From positions 124,001-188,000 of the forward strand of contig JAEPQK010000002.1 in assembly GCA_017640615.1 (NCBI GenBank): a DNA stretch of 64,000 nt, in the 5' to 3' direction. The position numbers were made by a program, and so were the translations under genes. Source of the DNA: Rhizobiaceae bacterium. GTDB lineage: Bacteria > Pseudomonadota > Alphaproteobacteria > Rhizobiales > Rhizobiaceae. Below the pieces are notes generated by a model, which was given only the letters and a program-made list of their open reading frames with translations, did no database searches and was not told the DNA's origin. Below, piece by piece: positions 17,644-26,890 of the stretch (positions are counted from its first letter, which is position 1; each line of letters starts with the position of its first letter).

Positions 17644-18414
17644 GTGACCGTTTTCGGCAGGTATTCGCGCTACTATGACTTGCTCTATGCCGACAAGGAC
17701 TATGAAGGCGAGGCGGCCTTTGTTCGCGCTCAGCTCTTGGCCTTTGCGCCGGACGCAACGGAAATTCTCGAGCTGGGTTGCGGAACGGGCAAGCATGCCG
17801 AGCTCATGGCCCGCGAGAGCTACGTCGTTCATGGGGTAGACCTCAGTGAGGACATGCTGGCGCTCGCCGAAAAACGGCGCGGCGCTCTTGGGGCGCACCT
17901 TGCCGCTCGTCTCAGCTATGCCCACGGCGATGCGCGAACATATGCCTCGGGCCGCACCTACGATGCGGTGATTTCGCTGTTCCACGTGGTCAGCTATCAG
18001 CCCAATAACGACGATCTGATCGCCATGTTCGAAAATGCCGCCAGCCAGCTCAATCCAGGCGGGGTGTTTTTGTTCGACTACTGGTATGGCCCCGCAGTGA
18101 TGACCCAGCAGCCCGAAACGCGCGTCAAGCGGCTGTCAGATGACGCCATCGAGGTCATGCGCGTCGCCGAGCCGGTCATCGATACCGGGGCCGCGACTGT
18201 CGATGTGAATTACGACATTTATGTGCGCGATCGTTCCTCCGGCGCTGTGGAACAGATCCGCGAAAGCCACAAGATGCACTATCTCTTTGCCACCGAGATC
18301 GATCTTCTGGCCCGGTTGACCGGGTTTTCGGTCAAGGCCTCCTTCGAATTCCAGACCGGCGCAAAGCCTTCACCCGACACGTGGAGCGTCTGCTCGGTTC
18401 TTGTGAAGACGTAA
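17644..18414 (+). CDS. Class I SAM-dependent methyltransferase
   Basis: A 256-residue methyltransferase with motif I ILELGCGTGKHAELMA at about 41-56 and VHGVDLSEDMLALA after it. VISLFHVVSYQ and NPGGVFLFDYW complete the SAM fold. It resembles small-molecule and nucleotide-sugar N,N-dimethyltransferases (DesVI-like), which often follow DegT aminotransferases as it does here, so methylation of a sugar amine is a reasonable inference. The GTG start at 17644 is preceded by GGAAGAAGGAAAAC. Its stop overlaps the next ATG. Confidence 0.87.
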   Translation: MTVFGRYSRYYDLLYADKDYEGEAAFVRAQLLAFAPDATEILELGCGTGKHAELMARESYVVHGVDLSEDMLALAEKRRGALGAHLAARLSYAHGDARTYASGRTYDAVISLFHVVSYQPNNDDLIAMFENAASQLNPGGVFLFDYWYGPAVMTQQPETRVKRLSDDAIEVMRVAEPVIDTGAATVDVNYDIYVRDRSSGAVEQIRESHKMHYLFATEIDLLARLTGFSVKASFEFQTGAKPSPDTWSVCSVLVKT

Positions 18415-19589
18415 TGCGGCTCGGCGTTTACCTCGGCATCGCGCCCATTGCGGGCGGCATGTTCCAGTATGCGCAAGCCATTCTCGATGCGCTGGTCACC
18501 CACGCTCCGGCGGACTGGCAGCTTTGCGCCGCCTACCTTGCCAGCGATTGGGAGCCGGTTCTGTCGCAGTATCCCCGCATTGCCGCAAGCGCCGTACCTA
18601 ATCCCGAGTTCGCCCAGCGCATGGCCTCGGGCCTCATGGCGGCGCGCGTACCCCCGTCGGTCTGCCGGGCCATTTCCAGCCTTAACCCTGCAGCAAAGAT
18701 TCTTGGCGCGCTGGACTGTGATGTTTGGATGTTCCCCGGGCAGGACCCCCTCAGCTTCCAGACGGGCGAGCGGGCCATCATCACTATTCACGACCTCATG
18801 CATCGCTATGAGCCGCACTATCCAGAGGTCTCAGAATCCGGCCGCTACGCCATACGCGAACATCGGTTTTCCAGCATCGCTAGGGTCGCCGAGCGAGTGC
18901 TGGTCGATTCCGAAGTCGGCAAGCAGCACGTCGTGGACAGCTATGGCGCCGACCCCGCAAAGATCCGCGTCCTGCCGTATATTCCGCCGGCCTATATTTA
19001 CGATGCGTCAGTGCCGGAGGACTTTGAAGAACGCTATCCTCTGCCCGACAAGTTTCTATTCTATCCCGCCCAGTTCTGGGCACACAAGAACCACGCCAAT
19101 CTTCTACAGGCGCTCGCAGCTTCCCGCGAAGAAAAGACCGACATCCACATCATCTTCAGTGGCGGCACGGCGCACGAATACGATAGGGTAAAGGCATTGG
19201 CGACGGAATTGTCGCTGCAAGTAAACGTATCGTTCGTCGGATATGTTCCCGACGTCTATTTGAAGGGCTTTTTTGAGCGTGCGAGAGGCATGATCTATCC
19301 GACGGCCTTCGGCCCCACCAATATTCCGCCGCTGGAAGCCTTTGTTTGCGGTTGTCCGGTCGCGGCCTCCGGAATCTATGCAATGGGTGAGCAACTTGGC
19401 GATGCCGCGCTTTTGTTCGATCCGTCCGATGTTCAATCCATCAAGCGTGTCGCCATAGCGCTTTGGAACGACGATGCCCTGTGCGCGGACTTAAAGGAAA
19501 AAGGCTTCGCGCACGCCAGGAGCTGGGGTCGCACGCAATTCGGGCAACGATTGACTGGCATATTGACTGAGCTCAGGACAGTGCAATGA
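18414..19589 (+). CDS. Glycosyltransferase family 4
   Basis: A 391-residue GT-B enzyme. The N-terminus GVYLGIAPIAGGMFQYAQAIL is a typical GT4 loop. LFYPAQFWAHKNHANLLQAL opens the donor-binding domain. PTAFGPTNIPPLEAFVCGCPVAAS contains the conserved EAF/EA-x-G-PVAAS donor motif seen in mannosyl- and rhamnosyltransferases. ATG 18414 overlaps the methyltransferase stop; the family start supports it. It is followed, with a four-base overlap, by a polymerase-like membrane protein. Confidence 0.9.
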   Translation: MRLGVYLGIAPIAGGMFQYAQAILDALVTHAPADWQLCAAYLASDWEPVLSQYPRIAASAVPNPEFAQRMASGLMAARVPPSVCRAISSLNPAAKILGALDCDVWMFPGQDPLSFQTGERAIITIHDLMHRYEPHYPEVSESGRYAIREHRFSSIARVAERVLVDSEVGKQHVVDSYGADPAKIRVLPYIPPAYIYDASVPEDFEERYPLPDKFLFYPAQFWAHKNHANLLQALAASREEKTDIHIIFSGGTAHEYDRVKALATELSLQVNVSFVGYVPDVYLKGFFERARGMIYPTAFGPTNIPPLEAFVCGCPVAASGIYAMGEQLGDAALLFDPSDVQSIKRVAIALWNDDALCADLKEKGFAHARSWGRTQFGQRLTGILTELRTVQ

Positions 19590-20962
19590 GCGCCGCGCCC
19601 TCATCGGAAAAGGGAATCAGGCGGCTTTGGCTTGGATATGTCGGACTAGTCGATTCTCCGCTGGTCAGTCTCGGGCGACGTTGGCTGCTCCCCGCACTTT
19701 TATCCATCGCTATGTTCGGACAGTTGTCGTTCTCGCTCCTTCAGTTTCGCTACGGCGTGCAACACCCTGCATGGCCGGTATGGGGTGGCATTGCGTTTTT
19801 GACTGCCATATTCGTTTGGAAGGCATTGTCGCGATTCGCCTGGCCTGACGCACTGTTCATCGCGTTCTTTGCACTCCTAATCGTCGGGTACTTCCGCGGA
19901 CAAGCGCCGGCGTTCGAGTTTGTCTACAGACTGGCCGGGTTCATCCTTCTCCCCTATGTCGCGGCTCGCACTCTCGACTATGGGGATATCGGCCGGTTCA
20001 TCATCTGCGGGTTGATTGTTTGCGCCTTGGTGGCGGGGATCGCAGTTGTTGAAATTGCTATGTTGCCACCGGCCATGCTTGCTCAGGATCGAATACTTTT
20101 GTTCTTCAACCGTGAGATCGCAGGCTCGGGGGGCGTTCCTAGTCAGATCTACATTGCTTCCGCCATGGGTGGGCTTATCGCACTTTCGACGGCAGTTGTC
20201 TTAGGCAAACGAACAGAACTGTCGCGCTGGCTTGCTTTCGGTTCGATTGGATTGTTTGTCGGTGCGATGGTGCTCGTCTTGGCCGGCACTCGTGCGGTGA
20301 TGGTAATCTCCGTGGCTGTAGTGCTGTTCGGAGCTATATTCGTTAATCGGCCCGGATGGCAGATCAGGGCGCTGCCACTGGCTCTGATCGTTGTAGGAGG
20401 TGTATTTGGCGGAACCATTTCGTCCTCCTCCAGACTGATTTTCCTTTCCCAGCTCATGCATCCAGATTTCAATATCGTTGAGGGCCTTCCTGAGGAGGAA
20501 GAGCTTCCGTTTGAGGTTCAGCAGGGATGCTTACCTCGCGGGGCGACGTCTATTTCGATTCGAATTCTGTTGCTGAGTTCGGCATGGAAACAGTTTGCCG
20601 TTCAGCCGGTTCTCGGCACAGGACTTGGTGAGTACACTCCGGTAGGCTGCGAAGGCGCATACGCCGCCTTTGACTCCCCCCACAACATGCTAGCACACGC
20701 CTTCGTTGAAGGCGGACTGCCCATGGGGCTGATTTTGCTTGCCTTGCTAGTGTCACCGGTTCGCCTGCTGAAGCAGGATGTCCGTCAGTTCATCCCACTG
20801 GGCGCATTGCTCGTTTACGGCCTGTTCGTCCTCTGGGAGATGATGTCCGGCAGTATTTTCGGGGACGGGCAGATATACGCAGCTCTTGGAATTGCCCTTT
20901 CAGCATGTCAAAAGCCGGACGACCAAACAGAGTTGCTGTCACCGGGACCTAGCAGTGCATGA
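19586..20962 (+). CDS. O-antigen ligase/polymerase (Wzy/WaaL-like) membrane protein
   Basis: A 458-residue multi-spanning inner-membrane protein with roughly ten to twelve hydrophobic segments. A large periplasmic loop lies between about residues 280 and 360 and ends with DSPHNMLAHAFVEGGLPMG, the HN-x-L...GG motif of Wzy/WaaL (O-antigen_lig domain). It should polymerise repeat units on undecaprenyl diphosphate, or transfer them, at the periplasmic face. The gene looks poorer in GC than its neighbours, as polymerase genes often are. It is the last gene before a 344-base gap. A second protein of this family is encoded at 36981. Confidence 0.87.
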   Translation: MSAAPSSEKGIRRLWLGYVGLVDSPLVSLGRRWLLPALLSIAMFGQLSFSLLQFRYGVQHPAWPVWGGIAFLTAIFVWKALSRFAWPDALFIAFFALLIVGYFRGQAPAFEFVYRLAGFILLPYVAARTLDYGDIGRFIICGLIVCALVAGIAVVEIAMLPPAMLAQDRILLFFNREIAGSGGVPSQIYIASAMGGLIALSTAVVLGKRTELSRWLAFGSIGLFVGAMVLVLAGTRAVMVISVAVVLFGAIFVNRPGWQIRALPLALIVVGGVFGGTISSSSRLIFLSQLMHPDFNIVEGLPEEEELPFEVQQGCLPRGATSISIRILLLSSAWKQFAVQPVLGTGLGEYTPVGCEGAYAAFDSPHNMLAHAFVEGGLPMGLILLALLVSPVRLLKQDVRQFIPLGALLVYGLFVLWEMMSGSIFGDGQIYAALGIALSACQKPDDQTELLSPGPSSA

Positions 20963-21306
20963 TTGTGGCGAAAAAAGGGGCGGTGTTGGCGGGCGTCAAA
21001 ATGCCTTGGATTTGGCTTTGAACAGTTGCCACACAGTTCCGCGCTTCTTTGAAAGGCCGCTCGACCGGAACCTCAGATTTCTCGATGACAGCGGAAGCTG
21101 TGCGTAAGAAATCGCGGCGCGAGGTGCTCACCCAGATGGCTATCTCCATGGCCCCGGAAGTTTGGCCTCGTGTGCCCTGTGCATCAGCGCACGTCTTGAT
21201 TCAGGATCCCACATTCTGCAGACACTTACTTTATGCTAGTAGATTTCCGAGCTTAGGCTATTCCTTTGCGCAGTTTTAAAGAGCCGGCAAGGTAGTTCAC
21301 TGAGCA
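20963..21306 (+). other. Intergenic region, no gene recognised
   Basis: About 340 bases between the polymerase gene and the GT-C-like gene. Short open frames exist on both strands but have no recognisable protein features or ribosome-binding sites. It may carry a promoter for the downstream genes; I see no clear terminator hairpin with a T-run. Confidence 0.5.
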
Positions 21307-23280
21307 ATGTTCGAGGCATTCTTCAAGGGCGAGGGATTCCTGTTCGCGCCTGTTCTTGTGGTTTTTTGCGGCGCCCTTGGCGCGCAAGTCTCGCGGTGGC
21401 TCGTCCGGCTCGAACCCGGCGCCCGGACTAGTGGCCCATTGGAACCACTCGAGCGGGTGCTACTCGACATTCTTTTCGGTTCTGTGCTGATCGGCCTGCT
21501 GCTTTATTTGGCCTCGTTGATCGGCTTGCTGAGGACTGGGGCCTACGCCGTTCTGCTCCTTCAGGCGATCGCGCTCGTACGGGGCGCGTTCGTCCGCAAT
21601 CTAGGGCTGTGCCTGCGCTCAACCATACTTGCCATGCAAGACACCGGTTTCATCGGCGCAGCGGCTCTGGTTTTCGCGATCGCCTTGATGGGCGGGGTGT
21701 CAGCGCTTTGGCTGCTTTTCACTGTGCAGCCGTCTTTCGACGCAGATACCTCGACAACCTACATATGGGCCGCCAAACAATTTGCCCTTCACGGCACCCT
21801 CTATGATAACGGTCACGCGATTGGCGCGATGGCAAAGAGTGGCTTCCTGCATTTGGCCTATGGTCTGCTTCTGGCTTCGCCCCTGCTGGCCCATGCGTGG
21901 CTGGTGGCCTTGACCGCTGCCGGAATGACGCTCCTGATTCTCGTCCTCACCCGTATCGGGGGTGTCGTGGCCGCGGTCTTCTTGCTGACGGTTGTGTTTG
22001 TATCCGGCTTCGCGCTCGAAGCCTATGTGATGCCGGCCAAGTTCGACGGGATAACGTTGGCTTATGGCGTTGCCGCTCTTGCGGCCCTTGCACGAGCGGC
22101 CAGAAACGGCGTGTTGATGGAAGATGCCGTTTTGCTCGGAGCCTTTGCGGGTGCCGCGACGAGCCTATCTTACAACAACATCATTGTGGGTGGCCTTTTC
22201 TTTATCGCGGCCATCGGGCTCGTGGTGCAGCAAAAGGGCAAGTTCACACTGGTGCTGGCGGGTATCGCGGCAGGCGCTTTAGCGGCGACGCCCACGTACC
22301 TTCAAAACCTCTTGCTTCATAGCAACCCCGTTTATCCCTTCGCCGGCTCAGTCTTTCCCTCCGGCATCGGCTCAACCATTCCGGAAGCCACCTACTTCGC
22401 CGAATACATCGGGCTGTTGCGCGAGCAATATGCCATCTCCTCGATTGCGGAATTGCCGGGGTTGCTGAGCGGAATTCTGACTGAGGATGGGCTGACCGCC
22501 TTACAGGCTGGCAAAGAGACTTGGTTCGGATGGACATTTCTGGCCACATTGCCCGCAGCGATGTGGGTGCTTGGCAGCGCGCTCTATCCTGCCGTATCGC
22601 GTCGGGAGCGCGTCGACATTGTCCGCCTCCTTGTGGGCGCCGGCTGGCTCCTAGCGGTACTGAGTTGGGCCTATACACAGCACATTCTGCGCTATCTCAG
22701 CTTCGCGCTGCCCCTGGGTCTTGCGGCTCTGGCCTTTTTGACGTGCGATCTGGTCGGGCTGGCCAATATCCGATTCAGGCTGGCCATATCCGTTCTGCTG
22801 GCCGCCGGGAGCCTCTTCGCCTTGTCTAGCTGGTTTGAGCGCGACTTTCCCAAATATCAGGCTGTGCGCGCCTGGCTCACACAGGGTCCGACGTCCGCCG
22901 ACTACTTCGAGCAAAGCTATATTTACGGCGGCGTCTACGCCTTTGGCGAAGTGGTCTCCGCGCTCAATCGCGAATTACCGCCTGGCTCCAAGATCCTCAG
23001 CTTTGTCAACGGTAATTCCTATTTCGCAGAGGGCTTCGACGTGTATATCGGCAACGGATCTAACGCCTTACCTTCGCTCGATGGAGTCGCAAAACCACTT
23101 ACGGACTTTGCTGGTTGGCAGGAGTGGAAGGCCCATTTGATCGCACAGGGGTTCGACTATGTGGTGGTCGAGCCGACCTATCTCTATCTGAGCGTGCAGG
23201 AGGAGCCCACCGTACGAGGCTTTTTCGCTGCCGAGGAGCCGTGGCAAATGATTGGCACCGCCGAGATATACAAGCTCTAG
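21307..23280 (+). CDS. Large integral membrane protein, GT-C-like glycosyltransferase
   Basis: A 657-residue protein with about ten to twelve membrane segments in the first 500 residues and a soluble C-terminal domain of about 150 residues, probably periplasmic. The first long loop has FDADTSTTYIWAAKQF, reminiscent of the acidic catalytic loop and following D-x-Y of GT39/GT83-type GT-C enzymes. Conserved YPF-like and basic/aromatic segments follow. GT-C enzymes use polyprenyl-phosphate sugars, so it may decorate the polysaccharide outside the inner membrane. The family assignment is inferred from architecture; I do not recognise a named protein. Confidence 0.65.
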   Translation: MFEAFFKGEGFLFAPVLVVFCGALGAQVSRWLVRLEPGARTSGPLEPLERVLLDILFGSVLIGLLLYLASLIGLLRTGAYAVLLLQAIALVRGAFVRNLGLCLRSTILAMQDTGFIGAAALVFAIALMGGVSALWLLFTVQPSFDADTSTTYIWAAKQFALHGTLYDNGHAIGAMAKSGFLHLAYGLLLASPLLAHAWLVALTAAGMTLLILVLTRIGGVVAAVFLLTVVFVSGFALEAYVMPAKFDGITLAYGVAALAALARAARNGVLMEDAVLLGAFAGAATSLSYNNIIVGGLFFIAAIGLVVQQKGKFTLVLAGIAAGALAATPTYLQNLLLHSNPVYPFAGSVFPSGIGSTIPEATYFAEYIGLLREQYAISSIAELPGLLSGILTEDGLTALQAGKETWFGWTFLATLPAAMWVLGSALYPAVSRRERVDIVRLLVGAGWLLAVLSWAYTQHILRYLSFALPLGLAALAFLTCDLVGLANIRFRLAISVLLAAGSLFALSSWFERDFPKYQAVRAWLTQGPTSADYFEQSYIYGGVYAFGEVVSALNRELPPGSKILSFVNGNSYFAEGFDVYIGNGSNALPSLDGVAKPLTDFAGWQEWKAHLIAQGFDYVVVEPTYLYLSVQEEPTVRGFFAAEEPWQMIGTAEIYKL

Positions 23281-23382
23281 CGCGAAATAGGGCACTGCAC
23301 GGCCAGCGGCCGCCCTATTGACTTGCCACAGCAATGATGCTGTTCGACGGACTTGACGCGCCAATACGGAGACTGCCTGAAC

Positions 23383-24117
23383 GTGGACAATATCAAGGAG
23401 ACGGTACCCGCCGCATCCCAGTCCGCCCGCTCGACCTATTCTTCCGCCGTGGCTGAAGCTGACCGCTATACCGACTGGATTCTCTCCTTGTTCGAAAAGC
23501 GCCTGCAGGGTCGAGTGCTCGAAATCGGCGTCGCCCATGGCAGCTACACCCAGCGCCTGTCCAACGGCGACTACGTCGGCATCGATATTGACCCGCTAGC
23601 CGTGGAAGAAGCTCGTGCCCGGTTCCCCGGCGTTCAGCTTGAAGTCGCAGACATCGCCGATCGCAAGAGCCTTGAGGTTCTGAGCGCCGGAAGCGTGGAT
23701 TCCATCGTCTGCTTCAATGTGCTCGAACACGTTGAGCGCCACCGCGACGCGGTGAACAATCTGCTCGAACTGCTCCGCCCCGGTGGCTATTTGTTTCTTT
23801 TCGTGCCCGCCATGCCCGGCCTGTATAACGATATGGACCGTTTGGCCGGCCACTTCCGTCGCTATACGCGGCAGGCGATGCAGGAGGTGTTCGAGGGCCA
23901 GCCGGCTGAAATCGAGCGCCTCGAATACGTCAACCCAGTGGGCGGCGTTGGCTGGTGGGCCAACAAGCTGAAGAAGCATGACAATCTCGACAGCGGCGAG
24001 ATCAACAGCCAGATCCGGTTTTTCATGAGCTACTTGCTGCCGGTTTCAACTGCCCTGGGCGTGGTGACGCGCAATGTCTTTGGTCAGTCTCTTATCGTGG
24101 AAGCGCGCCGCACATGA
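23383..24117 (+). CDS. Class I SAM-dependent methyltransferase
   Basis: A protein of about 244 residues with SAM motif VLEIGVAHGSYTQRL and DYVGIDIDPLAVEEA. IVCFNVLEHVERH and LLRPGGYLFLFVPAMP give the Methyltransf_11/23 pattern. GTG 23383 follows GGAG about 11 bases upstream; a TTG at 23353 is the in-frame alternative. The PAMPGLYNDMDRLAGHFRRY stretch is common in methyltransferases paired with GT2/DPM-like transferases, and such a transferase follows here with a four-base overlap. Confidence 0.85.
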   Translation: MDNIKETVPAASQSARSTYSSAVAEADRYTDWILSLFEKRLQGRVLEIGVAHGSYTQRLSNGDYVGIDIDPLAVEEARARFPGVQLEVADIADRKSLEVLSAGSVDSIVCFNVLEHVERHRDAVNNLLELLRPGGYLFLFVPAMPGLYNDMDRLAGHFRRYTRQAMQEVFEGQPAEIERLEYVNPVGGVGWWANKLKKHDNLDSGEINSQIRFFMSYLLPVSTALGVVTRNVFGQSLIVEARRT

Positions 24118-24974
24118 TCAGTTTTGTCTTACCTGCCCTAAACGAACATGAGGGCATTGCCGACACCATCAAGGAGTGCTTCGTGGCGGCCGCCGCACTC
24201 GAACTCAATGACATAGAGGTCGTGGTTGTCGACGATGGTTCCACCGACGGCACGGGCGACATTGCTCGAATGGCCGGGGCCACGGTGGTACGCCATCCGG
24301 CTCCGGGCGGCTACGGCCGTGCGCTGAAAGCCGGCATCGAGGCCGCGAAACACGATACCATCGTGATTCTCGACGCCGACGGCACCTACCCGCTCGATCG
24401 GCTCGCTGACTTTCACAGACTGTATAGTGAGGGCTTCGATATGATCGTCGGCCGCCGCACGGGGCCGCAGTATCGCGAATCCGCGATGAAATCGCCGCTG
24501 CGGATGATCCTACAGTTTCTGGTCGAGACAACCACAGGCCAAAGGGTACCGGACGTGAATTCGGGTCTGCGCATGTTCTCGCGCGGGACCATTCGGCCCT
24601 ATTTCTCTCGCCTGTCCGAGACTTTCAGTTTTTCGACTTCATCGACCCTCGCCTACAAGATGACCGGCAAGTTCGTGACATATGTCGATATCGACTACCG
24701 GGAGCGCGCTGGGGTGACTAAGGTGCGCCTGTTCCGGGATTCGTTGCGCACCCTGCAGTTTATCATTCAGGCGATCCTCTACTACAATCCGCTCAAGATT
24801 TTTCTTCTGGTCAGCCTCGGCTGCGTCGGTCTTTCGGTCGTGTTGTTCCTTCTGGCCTGGATTACCCAGCTATTGTCCTTGTTCCTGCTCGGGGTCGGCA
24901 CGCTGCTGGTCTCTCTTCTGGTGTTCTCCATTGGTCTGCTTGCGGTGCAGCTCAAGGAGATCATGCATCAATAG
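24114..24974 (+). CDS. Glycosyltransferase family 2, DPM/ArnC-like with two C-terminal membrane helices
   Basis: A 286-residue GT2. SFVLPALNEHEGIADTI, VVDDGSTDGTGDIA and VILDADGTYP (DxD) are the catalytic motifs of polyprenyl-phosphate mannose/glucose synthases. Two hydrophobic helices lie in the last 60 residues. It may make an undecaprenyl-phosphate-sugar, which is the donor type a GT-C enzyme such as the protein at 21307 would use; the pairing is inference. Overlaps the methyltransferase by four bases. Confidence 0.88.
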   Translation: MISFVLPALNEHEGIADTIKECFVAAAALELNDIEVVVVDDGSTDGTGDIARMAGATVVRHPAPGGYGRALKAGIEAAKHDTIVILDADGTYPLDRLADFHRLYSEGFDMIVGRRTGPQYRESAMKSPLRMILQFLVETTTGQRVPDVNSGLRMFSRGTIRPYFSRLSETFSFSTSSTLAYKMTGKFVTYVDIDYRERAGVTKVRLFRDSLRTLQFIIQAILYYNPLKIFLLVSLGCVGLSVVLFLLAWITQLLSLFLLGVGTLLVSLLVFSIGLLAVQLKEIMHQ

Positions 24975-25006
24975 CCGGTTCGAACCCTGTGTGATGGGGC
25001 GATAGC

Positions 25007-26884
25007 ATGTGCGGAATCGCAGGTGCATTGAGCTGGTCGGAAGCGCCCGATCTCCCGGCCGTCCGGCGTATGACGCAGGCAATCGCCCATCGCGGGCCAG
25101 ATGGAGAGGGCGTACTGGAGGCCGGACCCGTTGCCTTCGGCCATCGCCGTCTGGCCGTTATCGACCTGTCGGATGAGGCCCTGCAGCCCATGTGGGACCG
25201 GGATCGAAAGCTGCTCATCACGTTTAACGGCGAAATCTACAACTACCGCGAACTGCGACGTGAGCTGGAAGAACGGGGCGCAGGGTTTGCCACCCAGAGC
25301 GATACCGAAGTCATCCTCGAAGCCTACAAGGCTTACGGGCTCGATGCACTGGGGCGCCTCAACGGCATGTTCGCTTTTGCGCTGTTCGACTTCGTCGCCG
25401 AGCGGCTCGTGCTGTCGCGGGACCGAATGGGCGAAAAGCCGCTGCTCTGGCGGCGGAAAGACGACGGTCTGGCCTTCGCCTCTGAGTTGAATGCCCTGCG
25501 CCACTATCCCGGCCATTCCGGTGAGGTGGATGCTACCGCGCTGCGGTCGTTCTTGTCTATCGGCTATGTCTGTGGCTCCAACGCGCTTGATGCCGGGGTC
25601 AACAGGTTGCCGCCGGCCCATTTCATGCTCTGGGAGAAAGGGCAGGAGCCGCGCCAGATCGCCTATTGGAATCTGGCAGAGAAGTTTCTGGACAAGCGGT
25701 CTCTGACCGATTTCGACGCTGCCGCTAATGACCTGCGAGATCTGCTCGACGACTCCGTGAGGCTGCGCATGATCGCCGATGTGCCGGTGGGCGCATTCCT
25801 TTCCGGCGGCGTGGACAGCGCCACCATCGCCGCGGCCATGCGCAGCACAGCGCCGGATACAACGGTGCATACTTATTCGATTGCCTTTGACGAACCGGGT
25901 TTCGATGAATCCGCGCTGGCTCGGCAAAGCGCGCTGTCGCTGGGCACAGAGCACCGGGACCGCACGGTGTCGTCCAATCTCGCCCAACGCCTGCCTACGA
26001 TTATCAAACTGACAGACGAACCCCTGGCCGATAGCTCGCTGTTTCCCACGTTTGAGCTTTCGGCGTTTGCCCGGGAGCGGACTACGGTGTCCTTGTCCGG
26101 CGACGGCGGAGACGAGCTGTTTGCCGGCTATTCAACCTACCGCGCCGACCAGTACCGTAAAATTTTCGCCGCGCTGCCCGGCGCGCTGCTGGCGCCCATG
26201 CGAATGGCCATGGGTGCAATGAAAGCGGATACCGGCAAGGTGTCGCTGCGCTACAAATTGCGCCAGTTTTTTGAAAACGTGGACCTGCCTCCCGGACAGG
26301 CGCACTATGCTTGGCGGCAAATCCTCCCCGATGCCGACGTGAAGGCGCTGATGGGCGACAGCTTCGGGCGCGCCGAAGACCCCTTTTCGGTGTTCGCCGA
26401 CCGCTTTGCGGAAGTCAAAGGTCTGCCGCTACTGGATGCGGCGGGCTATGTGGACCAGCGCACCTGGATGCTCGACGATATTCTGGTGAAGGTGGACCGG
26501 GCCTCCATGGCGCATGCGCTGGAAGTGCGCACACCCTTCCTCGATCATCGGGTCGTGGAATTTGCCGCCGGTCTGCCCGTGGACTTCAAGATGTGCGGCA
26601 TGCGGCAGAAGCGCATTCTGAAAGCCAGCCAGCGCGATCGCATGCCGGCAGAAGTGCTGTCGCGCAAAAAGGCCGGTTTCAATGCGCCGGTTTCGCGCTG
26701 GTTCGAGACCGCGCTGGCCGAGCATTTCGACCGCGCCGTGATCAACGGCCCCGCCGGTAATCTGATCTGCACCGGGGTCGCAAAACGTCTGCGGGACGAT
26801 CATCTGGCGCGCAAACGCGACTATGGGCTGGCGTTGTTCGCGCTGACTTCGCTGGGATTGTGGATAGAAAATCGCCGCACGTGA
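25007..26884 (+). CDS. asnB: Asparagine synthase (glutamine-hydrolysing) family amidotransferase, second copy
   Basis: A 625-residue class II amidotransferase/asparagine synthetase. Cys2, FNGEIYNYREL, SDTEVILEAY and RDRMGEKPLLW mark the glutaminase domain; FLSGGVDSAT near residue 264 is the ATP pyrophosphatase loop and SGDGGDELFAGY follows. All signature residues are present. It ends the + strand polysaccharide operon and converges with a - strand gene seven bases away. In sugar loci such enzymes can amidate uronic acids or simply be locus-associated asparagine synthetases; both remain possible. Confidence 0.9.
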   Translation: MCGIAGALSWSEAPDLPAVRRMTQAIAHRGPDGEGVLEAGPVAFGHRRLAVIDLSDEALQPMWDRDRKLLITFNGEIYNYRELRRELEERGAGFATQSDTEVILEAYKAYGLDALGRLNGMFAFALFDFVAERLVLSRDRMGEKPLLWRRKDDGLAFASELNALRHYPGHSGEVDATALRSFLSIGYVCGSNALDAGVNRLPPAHFMLWEKGQEPRQIAYWNLAEKFLDKRSLTDFDAAANDLRDLLDDSVRLRMIADVPVGAFLSGGVDSATIAAAMRSTAPDTTVHTYSIAFDEPGFDESALARQSALSLGTEHRDRTVSSNLAQRLPTIIKLTDEPLADSSLFPTFELSAFARERTTVSLSGDGGDELFAGYSTYRADQYRKIFAALPGALLAPMRMAMGAMKADTGKVSLRYKLRQFFENVDLPPGQAHYAWRQILPDADVKALMGDSFGRAEDPFSVFADRFAEVKGLPLLDAAGYVDQRTWMLDDILVKVDRASMAHALEVRTPFLDHRVVEFAAGLPVDFKMCGMRQKRILKASQRDRMPAEVLSRKKAGFNAPVSRWFETALAEHFDRAVINGPAGNLICTGVAKRLRDDHLARKRDYGLALFALTSLGLWIENRRT

Positions 26885-26890
26885 GCGCCA

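Noticed and set aside
24974..24996. tRNA-like T-loop (GGTTCGAACCC) before asnB
   Set aside because: No acceptor stem or anticodon arm can be formed around it and it lies in a 32-base intergenic gap.
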